Origin: an uncultured Alphaproteobacteria bacterium
Lineage (GTDB): Bacteria > Pseudomonadota > Alphaproteobacteria > Rhizobiales > Aestuariivirgaceae
Length of the DNA stretch: 64,000 nt
Assembly (NCBI GenBank): GCA_937873445.1
Contig: CALMWF010000041.1
Coordinates: 62,001 to 126,000, forward strand
Direction: 5' to 3'
In this document: piece by piece, positions 14,599 to 23,089 of the stretch
Position numbering within the stretch: the stretch's first letter is position 1
How the letters are laid out: each line of letters opens with the position of its first letter
Notes under the pieces: model-generated
The model's input: the letters and a program-made list of their open reading frames with translations, nothing else
Databases searched by the model: none
Told to the model about the DNA's origin: nothing
Made by a program: the position numbers and the translations under genes

Positions 14599-15852
14599 AT
14601 GAAGAAAACTCTGTTTGCAGCGGTTGGGCTGGCGGCGCTGACTTTGGGCAGTTCGCTGGCTTCCGCCACCGAAGGCTATTTCCAGCTGGGCTTCGGCCCG
14701 CGTCAGAGCGCCATGGGCGGCACCGGTGTTGCCGATTCGGTTGACGCCATGGCGCTGGCGCTGAACCCCGCCGGCATCGTCGGGCTCGAGAAGCAGTGGT
14801 CGCTGGGTGCGGCAGCCTTCATGCCCTTCCGCGGCTATGACGGCACCGGCACCGGCATGGTTCCGACCGGCAGCGTGAAGAGCGACTCCAACTTCTTCGC
14901 CATTCCCAACGCTGCCTATATCCGTCCCATCGATGAAAACTCGAGCTGGGGCATTACCCTCTATGGCAACGGCGGCATGAACACCGACTATTCCGCCGAT
15001 TATGCCTGCGGCATGGGCGGCCCTGGCGTGTTCTGCGGCGGCAAGGCCGGCGTGGACATGATGCAGGCCTTCCTGTCGGTGGGCTATGCGCACCGCTTCG
15101 GCCCGGTGAAGGTCGGCATTGCGCCCACTTTGGTGGGCCACCGTTTCAAGGGCGTCGGCCTTGGTGCCTTTGCGCCCATGTCGTCGGACGCCGCCCACCT
15201 CACCAACAATGGCTATGACTATGCTTTCGGCGCCGGCCTGCGCGGCGGCATCGAGCTTGATCTGGCCGAAAACCTGCGCCTGGCGGTTGCCGGCCAGACC
15301 AAGATGTGGATGTCCAAGTTTGACAAATATGCCGGCCTCTTTGCCGAGCAGGGTGACTTTGACATTCCGGCCTCCATCACCGCCGGCCTGTCCTTTGATG
15401 CCACGCCGGACCTGACACTGAACTTCGACTACCAGCACATCTTCTATGAGGATGTGAAAGCGGTGGCCAACGGCTTCCCGACCGGTGCCCCCCTGGGTGA
15501 TGACAATGGCCCGGGCTTCGGCTGGAAGGATGTCGACGTCTTCAAGATCGGTGCCGAATACAAGGCCAGCGACGTGTGGACGCTGCGCGCCGGTTATGCC
15601 TATGTGACCAGCCCCATCAAGGGCACCGATGTGACCTTGAACATTCTGGCGCCGGGCGTGGTGCAGCATCACATCACGGCGGGTGCGGCCTACAAGACCT
15701 CCGACACCGGCACGCTGGAATTCTTCGGCATGTTTGTGCCCGCCAGCCATGTCCGCGGCCCGGAACTGACCCCCATGGGGCCGTCCGGCGGCACAGTTGA
15801 CCTGAACATGCATCAGATCCAGTTCGGCTTCGGCTACAACAAGAAGTTCTGA
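14599..15852 (+). CDS. OmpP1/FadL/TodX-family outer-membrane channel
   Basis: A 417-residue outer-membrane beta-barrel. The signal peptide MKKTLFAAVGLAALTLGSSLASA is cleaved before TEGYFQ. The mature N-terminus has family features, GPRQSAMGGTGVAD and the conserved ALNPAG. The rest alternates as barrel strands and ends in an aromatic strand (QFGFGYNKKF). The family imports hydrophobic compounds such as fatty acids or aromatics. Its place between tusA and soe suggests uptake of a hydrophobic or organic sulfur compound, which is inference only. It starts 64 bases after tusA behind GGGGACTGGG and ends at a strong terminator. Confidence 0.85.
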   Translation: MKKTLFAAVGLAALTLGSSLASATEGYFQLGFGPRQSAMGGTGVADSVDAMALALNPAGIVGLEKQWSLGAAAFMPFRGYDGTGTGMVPTGSVKSDSNFFAIPNAAYIRPIDENSSWGITLYGNGGMNTDYSADYACGMGGPGVFCGGKAGVDMMQAFLSVGYAHRFGPVKVGIAPTLVGHRFKGVGLGAFAPMSSDAAHLTNNGYDYAFGAGLRGGIELDLAENLRLAVAGQTKMWMSKFDKYAGLFAEQGDFDIPASITAGLSFDATPDLTLNFDYQHIFYEDVKAVANGFPTGAPLGDDNGPGFGWKDVDVFKIGAEYKASDVWTLRAGYAYVTSPIKGTDVTLNILAPGVVQHHITAGAAYKTSDTGTLEFFGMFVPASHVRGPELTPMGPSGGTVDLNMHQIQFGFGYNKKF

Positions 15853-15871
15853 TCCGAACCAAGGTATGCGA

Positions 15872-15909
15872 AAAGGGCGCGGGAGTGATGTCCCGCGCCC
15901 TTTGATTTT
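15872..15909 (+). terminator. Strong intrinsic terminator after the FadL-type gene
   Basis: GGGCGCGGGA (15875-15884) pairs with TCCCGCGCCC (15891-15900) over a six-base loop, extended by AAA/TTT and followed by GATTTTT. It lies between converging genes; on the other strand the A-rich flank also gives T's after the stem, so it may serve soeC as well. Confidence 0.85.
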
Positions 15910-15930
15910 TGCCCTCTGGGGCGCGCCCTC

Positions 15931-16860
15931 TCAGGCCGTTTTGGCGCCATAGAACAGGGTGGAGACGTGCTGGGCCTCGGCAAAGAACAGCCAGCGTTCC
16001 ACCATGGTGGCGGTGAAGGCCAGCGCCGCCGCCACCAGCGCCAGCAGCGGCGCCTTCAGGCTGACAAGAAGCAGCAGCATGGCCGCCAGCAGCAGGGCCA
16101 GAACCATGAGGCGCAGCCGCGCCGCGTGGCGCCGCGCCACCACATAGCCCATTTCCTTCTGCACGAAATTGATGGCCGTGTGCGGCACTTCCCATTGCGA
16201 CACCTGGCCGATGCGCCCCAGACCGGTGGCGGCCTCCATAGTGTGGCTGCGGGGGGCGGCGTCAATGGCCCGCCAGTACAGCGCCTTCAGCACCAGAACG
16301 GCGGCCAGCGCCGCCAGCCCCAGCCACACCTGAAACGGCTGAAAGCGCCCGAACACAGCGGCCAGCGCCGCCAGCAGCGCCGCCCCCGTGGCCAGCGCAA
16401 ACACCAGATAGACGGGTGCGGTCAGGCTCTGGTGCCAGGCGCGAATGGTTTTCAGGCTGGCATAGATCTGGGCTGTGCAGAACACGGTGATGGCGCACAT
16501 GACCGCCGTGATGATGCCAAGCGGGGCAATGAATTGCGGCGCCTCATAAAGCCCGGACCACACCACGCCGAAGGCCAGCGCCGGCAGGAAGGTCAGCACC
16601 GCCGCCACGCCCTCGCGCGACAGCCATGACGACCGCCACTGCGAAAAGGCGCGCCAGGCCCGCTCCGGCCGGCCGAGATGGAATGTGGACGACAACAGCC
16701 CCACGCTGATGAGGCCCAGTGCCAGCACCATGGCGGTGATGCCGAAGGCGGTGGATGACGCCTGGCCATGCTGCGCACCGGCAAGGCCGAGCAGCGCCAG
16801 CAGCCCATAGCCCGCGCCGGAGGCGGTGGTGAACAGAATGACGGAATAGGCGGGATGCAT
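15931..16860 (-). CDS. soeC: SoeC, DmsC-type membrane anchor of sulfite dehydrogenase
   Basis: A 309-residue integral membrane protein with about eight hydrophobic segments. The DmsC-family signature HLGRPERAWRAFSQW followed by SWLSREG is near residue 54. It anchors the SoeAB catalytic pair to the inner membrane and passes electrons to quinone. The start overlaps the soeB stop by one base (TAATG). Its end faces the FadL-type gene. A DmsABC-type reductase is the main alternative, but SoeA has no Tat signal and sHdr needs a sulfite sink, which favours SoeC. Confidence 0.87.
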   Translation of the reverse strand: MHPAYSVILFTTASGAGYGLLALLGLAGAQHGQASSTAFGITAMVLALGLISVGLLSSTFHLGRPERAWRAFSQWRSSWLSREGVAAVLTFLPALAFGVVWSGLYEAPQFIAPLGIITAVMCAITVFCTAQIYASLKTIRAWHQSLTAPVYLVFALATGAALLAALAAVFGRFQPFQVWLGLAALAAVLVLKALYWRAIDAAPRSHTMEAATGLGRIGQVSQWEVPHTAINFVQKEMGYVVARRHAARLRLMVLALLLAAMLLLLVSLKAPLLALVAAALAFTATMVERWLFFAEAQHVSTLFYGAKTA

Positions 16861-17720
16861 TATTTTTTGCCCCTGCTTTTTGATTTTACCGCGGCCACGG
16901 CGGACTTCACCCGGCGCTTGATGGCCGCCACCCGGCTGACCTTTCGGGCAGCAGGGGCAGTGCCCGCATGCCCCGCCAGCAGGCCATCCGCCCACTGGAA
17001 CAGCCGGTCCATGGCCGAGCCATCGCCACGCGGCAGCGCCTCCGGCGCCAGCGTGGTGGCGTCGCGCCGCGGCCGGGGCGGCAGGTAGCGATTGACCGGC
17101 TTGTAGTCCATCTCCGGCAGCAGCGCGAAGCCGCCGCGCGCCGCCACCAGTTGCGACACCGCCGAGGCCGGATCGCCCAGATCGCCGAAGTGCCTGGCCC
17201 CGGTGGGGCAGGCCCGCACACAGGCGGGAATGCGGTCTTCCGGCAGGAAGTTCTCGTTGTAAATGCGGTCCACACAGAGCGTGCACTTCTTCATCACGCC
17301 CTGCACCTCGTCATATTCGCGCGCGCCATAGGGGCAGGCCCAGGAACACAGCTTGCAGCCGATGCACATGTCCGGGTTGACCAGCACAATGCCGTCTTCG
17401 GCCCGCTTGTAGGAAGCGCCCGTGGGGCACACGGTGACACAGGCCGGCGTCTCGCAATGCAGGCACGAGCGCGGGAAATTGACAATGCGCGACTGCGCCT
17501 GACCCTTCTCCTTCACCTCATAGCCGTGAATGCGGTTGAGCCATGAGCCGGAATGATCGGCCCCGCGCGCATCCCAGTCGTTGAGCGGCGCGGAATAGCC
17601 CTGTGTGTTCCATTCCTTGCATGATGTGGCACAGGCCTGACAGCCCACGCAGGTGTCAAGGTCAATGACCAGACCGAGCTTCTTCTGGCCGGGGCGGGTG
17701 GTGTCGGGCAATGTGGTCAT
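16860..17720 (-). CDS. soeB: SoeB, four-cluster ferredoxin subunit of sulfite dehydrogenase
   Basis: A 286-residue iron-sulfur protein with four cysteine groups: CVGCQACATSC, CLHCETPACVTVCP, CIGCKLCSWACP and the CTLC...CVRACP pair, giving four [4Fe-4S] clusters as in DmsB/PsrB. The C-terminus (AAIKRRVKSAVAAVKSKSRG) is very basic. It relays electrons from SoeA to SoeC on the cytoplasmic side. It overlaps soeA by four bases (ATGA) and soeC by one, so all three are translationally coupled. Confidence 0.9.
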   Translation of the reverse strand: MTTLPDTTRPGQKKLGLVIDLDTCVGCQACATSCKEWNTQGYSAPLNDWDARGADHSGSWLNRIHGYEVKEKGQAQSRIVNFPRSCLHCETPACVTVCPTGASYKRAEDGIVLVNPDMCIGCKLCSWACPYGAREYDEVQGVMKKCTLCVDRIYNENFLPEDRIPACVRACPTGARHFGDLGDPASAVSQLVAARGGFALLPEMDYKPVNRYLPPRPRRDATTLAPEALPRGDGSAMDRLFQWADGLLAGHAGTAPAARKVSRVAAIKRRVKSAVAAVKSKSRGKK

Positions 17721-20530
17721 GCCGTCCTCCCGATGCCGGTCAGGGTGGGAAATTGCGGGTCGGCCTCGCCGGACTGGTCGGCGGCGCGTTCAATGCGCAC
17801 CTTCAGGTCATACCAGGCCGCCTGTCCGGTCACGGGATCGCTGTTGGAATAGCGATAGCCGCCGCCGCGCTCCGGCAGCAGTTCCGAGATCAGGTGATTG
17901 AGCAGAAAGCCCTGCTTCGCCTCCGGCGCATCGGCGTCCAGCGCCCAGGCGCCGGAGCGCTTGCCAATGGCGTTCCAGGTCCACACCGTGCCGGGTTCAA
18001 CCCCGTCCATCAGCCGCGCCTGCGCGCGGATCTGGCCGTGATGCGAGGTGACAGTCACCCAGTCACCATCGGCAATGCCCTTGGCCGCCGCCGTCTCGCG
18101 CGCCATGTACAGCCAGTTGCGCCCCAGAATCTGCCGCAGCCAGTCATTCTGTGACCCCCACGAATGATACATGGCCATGGGCCGTTGCGTCACCGCATGC
18201 AGCGGGAAGTCCTCCGCCTTCACCATCTCGCCCTCAAAGGGCGCATACCAGAAGGGCAGGGGGTCGAAATGATCGCGGATGCGGGCACGATGCTCCGTGG
18301 GCGGAACAATGCTGCCGTGGCCCTCCGCCGCCAGCCGGAATTTCTGGAACGGCTCGCTGTAAAGCTGGAAGATGATGGGGTCTGCCTTGCCGAGGAAGCC
18401 AAAGCCCACCGCCCAGTCGAGATAGTCGCGGTTCACATGCTTGTAGTATTTCATGTGCTCCGGCAGTTCATGGAACCAGTGGCAGCCATGCTCGATGTAG
18501 CGCTTGAGCTGGTCCGGGTTGGGCGCGCCCTTGCCCTCCGCCTTGCCATCGGCACCGCGGAAACCCGCCAGCGGCCCCACCCCCGGCGTGCGCTCATGAT
18601 TCACAATGTAGTCGGCATAGCCGCCGGGATAGCGCGGTGAACCGTCTTCCTTCACCATGCCGTTGAGGCCCAGCCGCGCACCAAGGTCCAGCAGCACCGT
18701 CTGGAACGGGCGCACGTCGCGGTCCGGCTCCACCACCGGCTGGCGGATGGAATCGGCCGGGCCATCGGGTTCGGAAATCGGTCGGTCCAGCAGCGAGATG
18801 CAGTCCCAGCGTTCCAGATAGGTCGTGTCCGGCAGAACCAGATCGGCGTAATAGACCATTTCCGACTGATAGCTGTCGGCATAGATGATCCTGGGGATCA
18901 CATAGTCGCCGGTCTTCTCGTCCTTGGCTGTCAGATATTTCAGCGTGTCCGGAACATTCATGGCCGAGTTCCAGCTCATGTTGGCCATGTACATGAACAG
19001 CACATCAATGCCATAGGGATCGCGCAGCCCCGCATTGGTGATGACCATATGCATGAGGCCATGGGCCGACATGGGCGCATCCCATGAGAAGGCCTTGTCC
19101 AGCCGCTGCGGCGCGCCGTGTTCGTCGATGAGCAGATCTTCCGGAGCGGTGACGAAGCCCAGCGGCGGCCCCGGCAGGGCCGTGTTGGGCTTCACCTGGC
19201 CCGGCTTGCCGGTGGGCTTGATGCCCGGCGGAATGGGCTTGGGGTAGGGTGCCTTGTAGCGATAGCCGCCCGGCACATCGATGGTGCCCAGCAGGATTTG
19301 CAGAATGTGGATCATCCGGCAGGTGTGGAAGCCGTTTGAATGGGCCGAGATGCCGCGCATGCCATGCATGGACACGGGCCGTCCCACCATCTTGTCATGG
19401 CGGCGACCAAGGTGATCCGTCCACGGAACATCCAGCGTGATGGCCTCGTCAAAGGCCACCCGCGCCAGTTCCGCCGCAATGCGCTTGATGCTGGCGGCAG
19501 GCACGCCGCAACGGTCCGCCACCGCTTCGGGTTTCCAGTCATCGCCAAGGAAACGTTCCGCCAGCAGCGTGAAGGAGGTTGCAACCCTGCGCCCGTCTTT
19601 CAGGGTGAAGCGGCCCATCAGCGCCGGGGTGGCGGTGGGCGACAGGGCCGAAGCCGGGGCCCTGGTTGCTGCGTCCCACACCAGCGTGTTGCCATCCCGG
19701 TCGCGGGCCAGAAGTCCATGCTCCGCCGTGCCGGGCTTCTCCACCACCAGCCAGGGCGCATTGGTGAAGCGGGTCAGATATTCGCCGTCGATCTTCTGCG
19801 CGGCCAGCAGCTCGTGAATGAGCGCGCCGACGAACAGGCCGTCGGTTCCGGGGCGAATGCCCACCCACTCATCGGCAATGGCCGAATAGCCGGTGCGGAT
19901 CGGGTTGACCGACACGAACTTTGCCCCGCGCTCCTTCAGCTTCCCCAGCCCCATCTTGATGGGGTTGGAGCCATGGTCCTCGGCCACGCCGAACAGCATG
20001 AAATATTTGGTGTGCTTCCAGTCCGGTTCGCCGAATTCCCAGAAGGCGCCGCCGAAGGTGTAAAGCCCGGCTGCCGCCATGTTCACCGAACAGAAGCCGC
20101 CATGAGCGGCATAATTGGGCGTGCCGAACTGGGTGGCCCACCAGCCGGTCAGGCCCTGGCTCTGGTCGCGGCCGGTGAAGAAGGCAAGCCTCTTCGGGTC
20201 GGTGCGCCGCACCTCGGACAGCCAGGAGGTGGCAAGCGTCAGCGCCTCGTCCCACTCGATCTCCTTGAACGCGCCCTTGCCGCGCTCGCCCACGCGCAAC
20301 AGCGGCTTGGCCAGCCGCGCCGGGGAATAATGCTGCTTGATGCCGGAGGATCCCTTGCCGCAGATCACCCCCTTGTTCACCGGGTGGTCGCGGTTGCCCT
20401 CGATGTAGCTGACGCGCCCGTCCTTCAGATAGACCTTGATGCCGCAGCGGCAGGCACACATGTAGCAGGTGGTGGTTTTGATCTCGTCCCAGCTCTTGGG
20501 CGAGCGCGTCACATGCGGTTCAGCACTCAT
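17717..20530 (-). CDS. soeA: SoeA, molybdopterin subunit of cytoplasmic sulfite:quinone oxidoreductase
   Basis: A 937-residue complex-iron-sulfur molybdoenzyme. The N-terminal cluster motif is CYMCACRCG (C22, C25, C29) with the fourth cysteine C57 in VICGKGSSG. Molybdopterin-fold blocks run to the C-terminal GDWVTVTSHHGQIRAQARL. There is no twin-arginine signal, so it should stay in the cytoplasm, as SoeA does. It would oxidise sulfite from the sHdr pathway to sulfate. The ATG at 20530 follows GGAGG by eight bases; an in-frame TTG at 20545 overlaps that ribosome site and is less likely. Thiosulfate/polysulfide reductase relatives are usually exported, which argues against them. Confidence 0.88.
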   Translation of the reverse strand: MSAEPHVTRSPKSWDEIKTTTCYMCACRCGIKVYLKDGRVSYIEGNRDHPVNKGVICGKGSSGIKQHYSPARLAKPLLRVGERGKGAFKEIEWDEALTLATSWLSEVRRTDPKRLAFFTGRDQSQGLTGWWATQFGTPNYAAHGGFCSVNMAAAGLYTFGGAFWEFGEPDWKHTKYFMLFGVAEDHGSNPIKMGLGKLKERGAKFVSVNPIRTGYSAIADEWVGIRPGTDGLFVGALIHELLAAQKIDGEYLTRFTNAPWLVVEKPGTAEHGLLARDRDGNTLVWDAATRAPASALSPTATPALMGRFTLKDGRRVATSFTLLAERFLGDDWKPEAVADRCGVPAASIKRIAAELARVAFDEAITLDVPWTDHLGRRHDKMVGRPVSMHGMRGISAHSNGFHTCRMIHILQILLGTIDVPGGYRYKAPYPKPIPPGIKPTGKPGQVKPNTALPGPPLGFVTAPEDLLIDEHGAPQRLDKAFSWDAPMSAHGLMHMVITNAGLRDPYGIDVLFMYMANMSWNSAMNVPDTLKYLTAKDEKTGDYVIPRIIYADSYQSEMVYYADLVLPDTTYLERWDCISLLDRPISEPDGPADSIRQPVVEPDRDVRPFQTVLLDLGARLGLNGMVKEDGSPRYPGGYADYIVNHERTPGVGPLAGFRGADGKAEGKGAPNPDQLKRYIEHGCHWFHELPEHMKYYKHVNRDYLDWAVGFGFLGKADPIIFQLYSEPFQKFRLAAEGHGSIVPPTEHRARIRDHFDPLPFWYAPFEGEMVKAEDFPLHAVTQRPMAMYHSWGSQNDWLRQILGRNWLYMARETAAAKGIADGDWVTVTSHHGQIRAQARLMDGVEPGTVWTWNAIGKRSGAWALDADAPEAKQGFLLNHLISELLPERGGGYRYSNSDPVTGQAAWYDLKVRIERAADQSGEADPQFPTLTGIGRTA

Positions 20531-20600
20531 GCGGCCAGCCTCCAAACGCCGCCGCAGCGGATGACAGTGTGCACGTCTTCCTCCCAGCCCTTGGCTGATT

Positions 20601-20616
20601 ATTCATTGCGGCGAAT
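20601..20616. promoter_or_regulatory. Perfect ATTC-N8-GAAT operator candidate upstream of soeABC
   Basis: ATTC-ATTGCGGC-GAAT, extended to TATTC/GAATA, lies 71 bases before the soeA start. This arrangement is the published site type of sulfide/persulfide-sensing ArsR-family regulators of the SqrR/BigR group (from memory, not searched). No ArsR gene is in the window. Confidence 0.5.
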
Positions 20617-20700
20617 ATGAGGGATTATGCATGCGCGTGCAAGCTTTCGGCTCTGTGACCTTGGGTGAAGGAGCCATGACTGTCGCCTGACGGGAACTCG

Positions 20701-20727
20701 AAAATACGCCTCTCAGAGGCTCATTTT
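20701..20727. promoter_or_regulatory. 27-bp imperfect palindrome upstream of the ModE-like gene
   Basis: AAAAT-ac-GCCTCT-C-AGAGGC-tc-ATTTT is symmetric at 11 of 13 positions around base 20714. A one-base centre is poor for an RNA hairpin, so a dimeric regulator site is more likely. It does not resemble the E. coli ModE consensus as I know it. Confidence 0.4.
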
Positions 20728-20869
20728 AGTCACCGCAAAAACCTCCCCGCCATCAGGCAGCCGACACCTGTCGCCCCGCTTTTGACGGGCGGATCAAAAT
20801 CAGACAAGCTGCCGCCCGCATGGGGTGGGCCGTGTCGCGTCACGGTGCGCCGCTGCAGAAAGCTTGGGC

Positions 20870-21661
20870 ATGGACGATCAACATATTGATGCATTGCTGG
20901 CGGTTCGGCGCAATGGCCGCCTGCTGCTCGGGCGTGAGCGCATCCGGCTTCTTGAACTGGTAGCGCAGCACGGCAGCATCAGCCGCGCCGCGCAGATGGC
21001 GGGGCTGAGCTACAAGACGGTGTGGGAGGCGGTGAACGCCATCAATAATCTGCTGCCGTCGCCCGCGCTGCTGACGCGCGCCGGCGGGGCCGAGGGCGGC
21101 GGGGCCGAGATCACCGCGGAGGGGCTGAAACTCATTGCCACCTTCAACCGGCTGGAAACCCACCTGTCGCGCATATCCACGCTCATGGCGGCCGAGGGCC
21201 TGGGCGACATCGAGGCTGATTTTCTCTGGACGCTGGGGGTGAAACTGTCGACCCGCAATGTCTTCCGCGCCGAAGTGGTGACGGTTGAGCGCGGCCCCGT
21301 CGATGTGTCGGTCAGCCTGCGCATTGCTGGTGATACCGCCATTCAGGCCATCGTCACCAACGCCGCCGCCGATGAACTGCAACTGGCCCCCGGCCGCAAG
21401 GTTCTGGCGCTGGTCAAGGCGCCCTTTGTGCATCTGTCGCCTGCTGCCTCGGCTGCTGGCCAGCCCGCAAACCGCTTCCCGGCCACGGTGCTGAAGCGTC
21501 AGGACGGGGCAGGCAGGTCACAGGTGACACTCGACATCGGTGACGGCAAGACCATGACGGCGGTGGTGGATCAGGCTGATGCCGAGGCGCTTGCTGTGGC
21601 GCCGGGGCAGCGGCTCACCGCCGCCTTCGACGCCAGCCACGTCATTCTCGCCGCCAGTTGA
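20870..21661 (+). CDS. modE: ModE-type molybdate-responsive regulator
   Basis: A 263-residue regulator. The N-terminal winged-helix domain shows the ModE/LysR-like block GSISRAAQMAGLSYKTVWEAVNAIN (about residues 34-58). The C-terminal half holds two TOBE/Mop molybdate-binding repeats, seen as STRNVFRAEVVTVERGPVDVSVSL and PANRFPATVLKRQ...VTLDIG. It should bind molybdate and control molybdenum-related genes; its divergent place next to soeA suggests that sulfite oxidation is tuned to molybdenum supply. The ATG at 20870 is chosen because it opens the HTH domain at normal length. No modABC transporter is in the window. It converges on phoB with three bases between. Confidence 0.85.
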   Translation: MDDQHIDALLAVRRNGRLLLGRERIRLLELVAQHGSISRAAQMAGLSYKTVWEAVNAINNLLPSPALLTRAGGAEGGGAEITAEGLKLIATFNRLETHLSRISTLMAAEGLGDIEADFLWTLGVKLSTRNVFRAEVVTVERGPVDVSVSLRIAGDTAIQAIVTNAAADELQLAPGRKVLALVKAPFVHLSPAASAAGQPANRFPATVLKRQDGAGRSQVTLDIGDGKTMTAVVDQADAEALAVAPGQRLTAAFDASHVILAAS

Positions 21662-21664
21662 GGA

Positions 21665-22372
21665 TCAGTTTCGGCCCGTCCTGCCGAAGCGCTCATCAAA
21701 CGCATAGCCCATGCCGCGCACGGTGCGGATCGGATCCGGTTCGCGGCCCCGCTGCAACGATTTGCGCAGCCGGCCCACATGCACATCCACCGTGCGCTCA
21801 TCAACATAGATGTCGCGCCCCCACACCGCATCCAGAAGCTGGCTGCGGGCATAGACCCGGCCCGGCGTCTGCATCAGATGTTCAAGCAGGCGGAATTCCG
21901 TGGGCGACAGATTGACATCGCGCCGGTTGCGGCTCACCCGCCGCGCCACCCGGTCGAGCATGATGTCACCAATGGTCAGCACATCGGCCACCGCCTCCGG
22001 ATTGACCCGGCGCAGCACGGTCCGCGCCCGCGCCAGCAATTCCGGCACCGAGAAAGGTTTCACCACATAATCGTCAGCGCCGGTGGCGAGACCACGGATT
22101 TTCTCCGCCTCCTCGCCGCGCGCCGTTAGCATGATCACGGGAATGCTGCGCGTCTCCGGCTTGGCGCGCAGCATGCGGCACACCTCGATGCCGGAAATGC
22201 CCGGCAGCATCCAGTCGAGAATGATCAGGTCTGGCCGTTCCTCCTGAACAAGGCGGGCCACATCTTCCCCCTGCGCCGTCTGGCGCACCCGATATCCCTC
22301 CGCCGAAAAATTATAGGACAGCAGGATCTGCAGGGGTTCTTCGTCTTCGACAATGAGCAGCGAGGCGCTCAT
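21665..22372 (-). CDS. phoB: PhoB phosphate response regulator
   Basis: A 235-residue OmpR-type response regulator. The receiver domain has the phospho-acceptor aspartate in LIILDWMLPG (residue 51 region), the T in MLTARG and K in YVVKPFSVPEL. The winged-helix output domain ends with VDVHVGRLRKSL. With PhoR it activates Pho-box promoters when phosphate is scarce. It is the last gene of the phoR-pst-phoU-phoB run and overlaps phoU by four bases. Confidence 0.95.
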   Translation of the reverse strand: MSASLLIVEDEEPLQILLSYNFSAEGYRVRQTAQGEDVARLVQEERPDLIILDWMLPGISGIEVCRMLRAKPETRSIPVIMLTARGEEAEKIRGLATGADDYVVKPFSVPELLARARTVLRRVNPEAVADVLTIGDIMLDRVARRVSRNRRDVNLSPTEFRLLEHLMQTPGRVYARSQLLDAVWGRDIYVDERTVDVHVGRLRKSLQRGREPDPIRTVRGMGYAFDERFGRTGRN

Positions 22373-23079
22373 GGGCTTTCCTCATAGCGGGTGGTGCTGG
22401 TCATGTCCTTCTTGGGCCGCTCTCCGGCCAGAACGCTGCCATGCACCAGATAGTGAATGTTCTCGGCAATATTGGTGGTGTGGTCGCCGATGCGCTCCAT
22501 GTTCTTGGCCCCGAACAGCAGATGGGTGCACATGCCGATGAGGCGCGGATCTTCCATCATGTAGGTCAGCAATTCGCGGAAGATCGAAGTATAGAGTGCA
22601 TCAAGGTCTTCATCGGCATGCCAGACCTCAAGGGCGCGTGCCGCATCCCCCGCCGCATAGGCATCCAGCACCGCCTTCAACTGGTCCTGGGCCAGGCGGC
22701 CCATGCGCGCCAGGCCGGTCATCAGCTTGCGCGGCAGCGCCTCCGATACGGCATGGGTGCGCTTGGCGGTGTTCTTGGCCAGATCGCCGATGCGTTCAAG
22801 GTCGGAGGCAATGCGAATGGCCACAATGATCTCGCGCAGGTCGCGCGCCATGGGCTGGCGCTTGGCAATGGTGAGAATGGCCTTCTGCTCCACCTCGCGT
22901 TCCAGCGCGTCGATCTTCTCGTCATCGGCAATCACCTGATCGGCCAGCTTGCCATCGCGGCGCGACAGCGCATCGGTGGCCCGCGCCAGTTGTTCCTCGG
23001 CAAGCCCGCCCATGCGCGCCAGCAAGGTCTTGAGCGCCCCCAGATCCTCGTCATAGGCCTTGTAGGTGTGTTCCGTCAT
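22369..23079 (-). CDS. phoU: PhoU phosphate signalling regulator
   Basis: A 236-residue protein made of two three-helix PhoU repeats, recognisable by the metal-site segments (ASDLERIGDLAKNTAKR and AKNMERIGDHTTNIAEN). PhoU links the Pst transporter to PhoR and prevents activation when phosphate is plentiful. It lies ten bases after pstB and overlaps phoB, fitting the standard operon. Length and ends match the family. Confidence 0.96.
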   Translation of the reverse strand: MTEHTYKAYDEDLGALKTLLARMGGLAEEQLARATDALSRRDGKLADQVIADDEKIDALEREVEQKAILTIAKRQPMARDLREIIVAIRIASDLERIGDLAKNTAKRTHAVSEALPRKLMTGLARMGRLAQDQLKAVLDAYAAGDAARALEVWHADEDLDALYTSIFRELLTYMMEDPRLIGMCTHLLFGAKNMERIGDHTTNIAENIHYLVHGSVLAGERPKKDMTSTTRYEESP

Positions 23080-23089
23080 GTATCAGTCC

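Larger units (their letters stand above)
20531..20869. other. Divergent regulatory region between soeA and the ModE-like gene
   Basis: These 339 bases hold no convincing gene. They contain an ATTC-N8-GAAT site (20601-20616), a near-palindrome TGCATGCGCGTGCA (20628-20641) and a long imperfect palindrome (20701-20727). The first lies close to soeA and the last about 140 bases before the regulator, so each gene probably has its own control site. Confidence 0.6.

Noticed and set aside
17717-20530. Exported DMSO or polysulfide reductase catalytic subunit
   Set aside because: No twin-arginine signal is present and the neighbours point to cytoplasmic sulfite oxidation, although the families are related.
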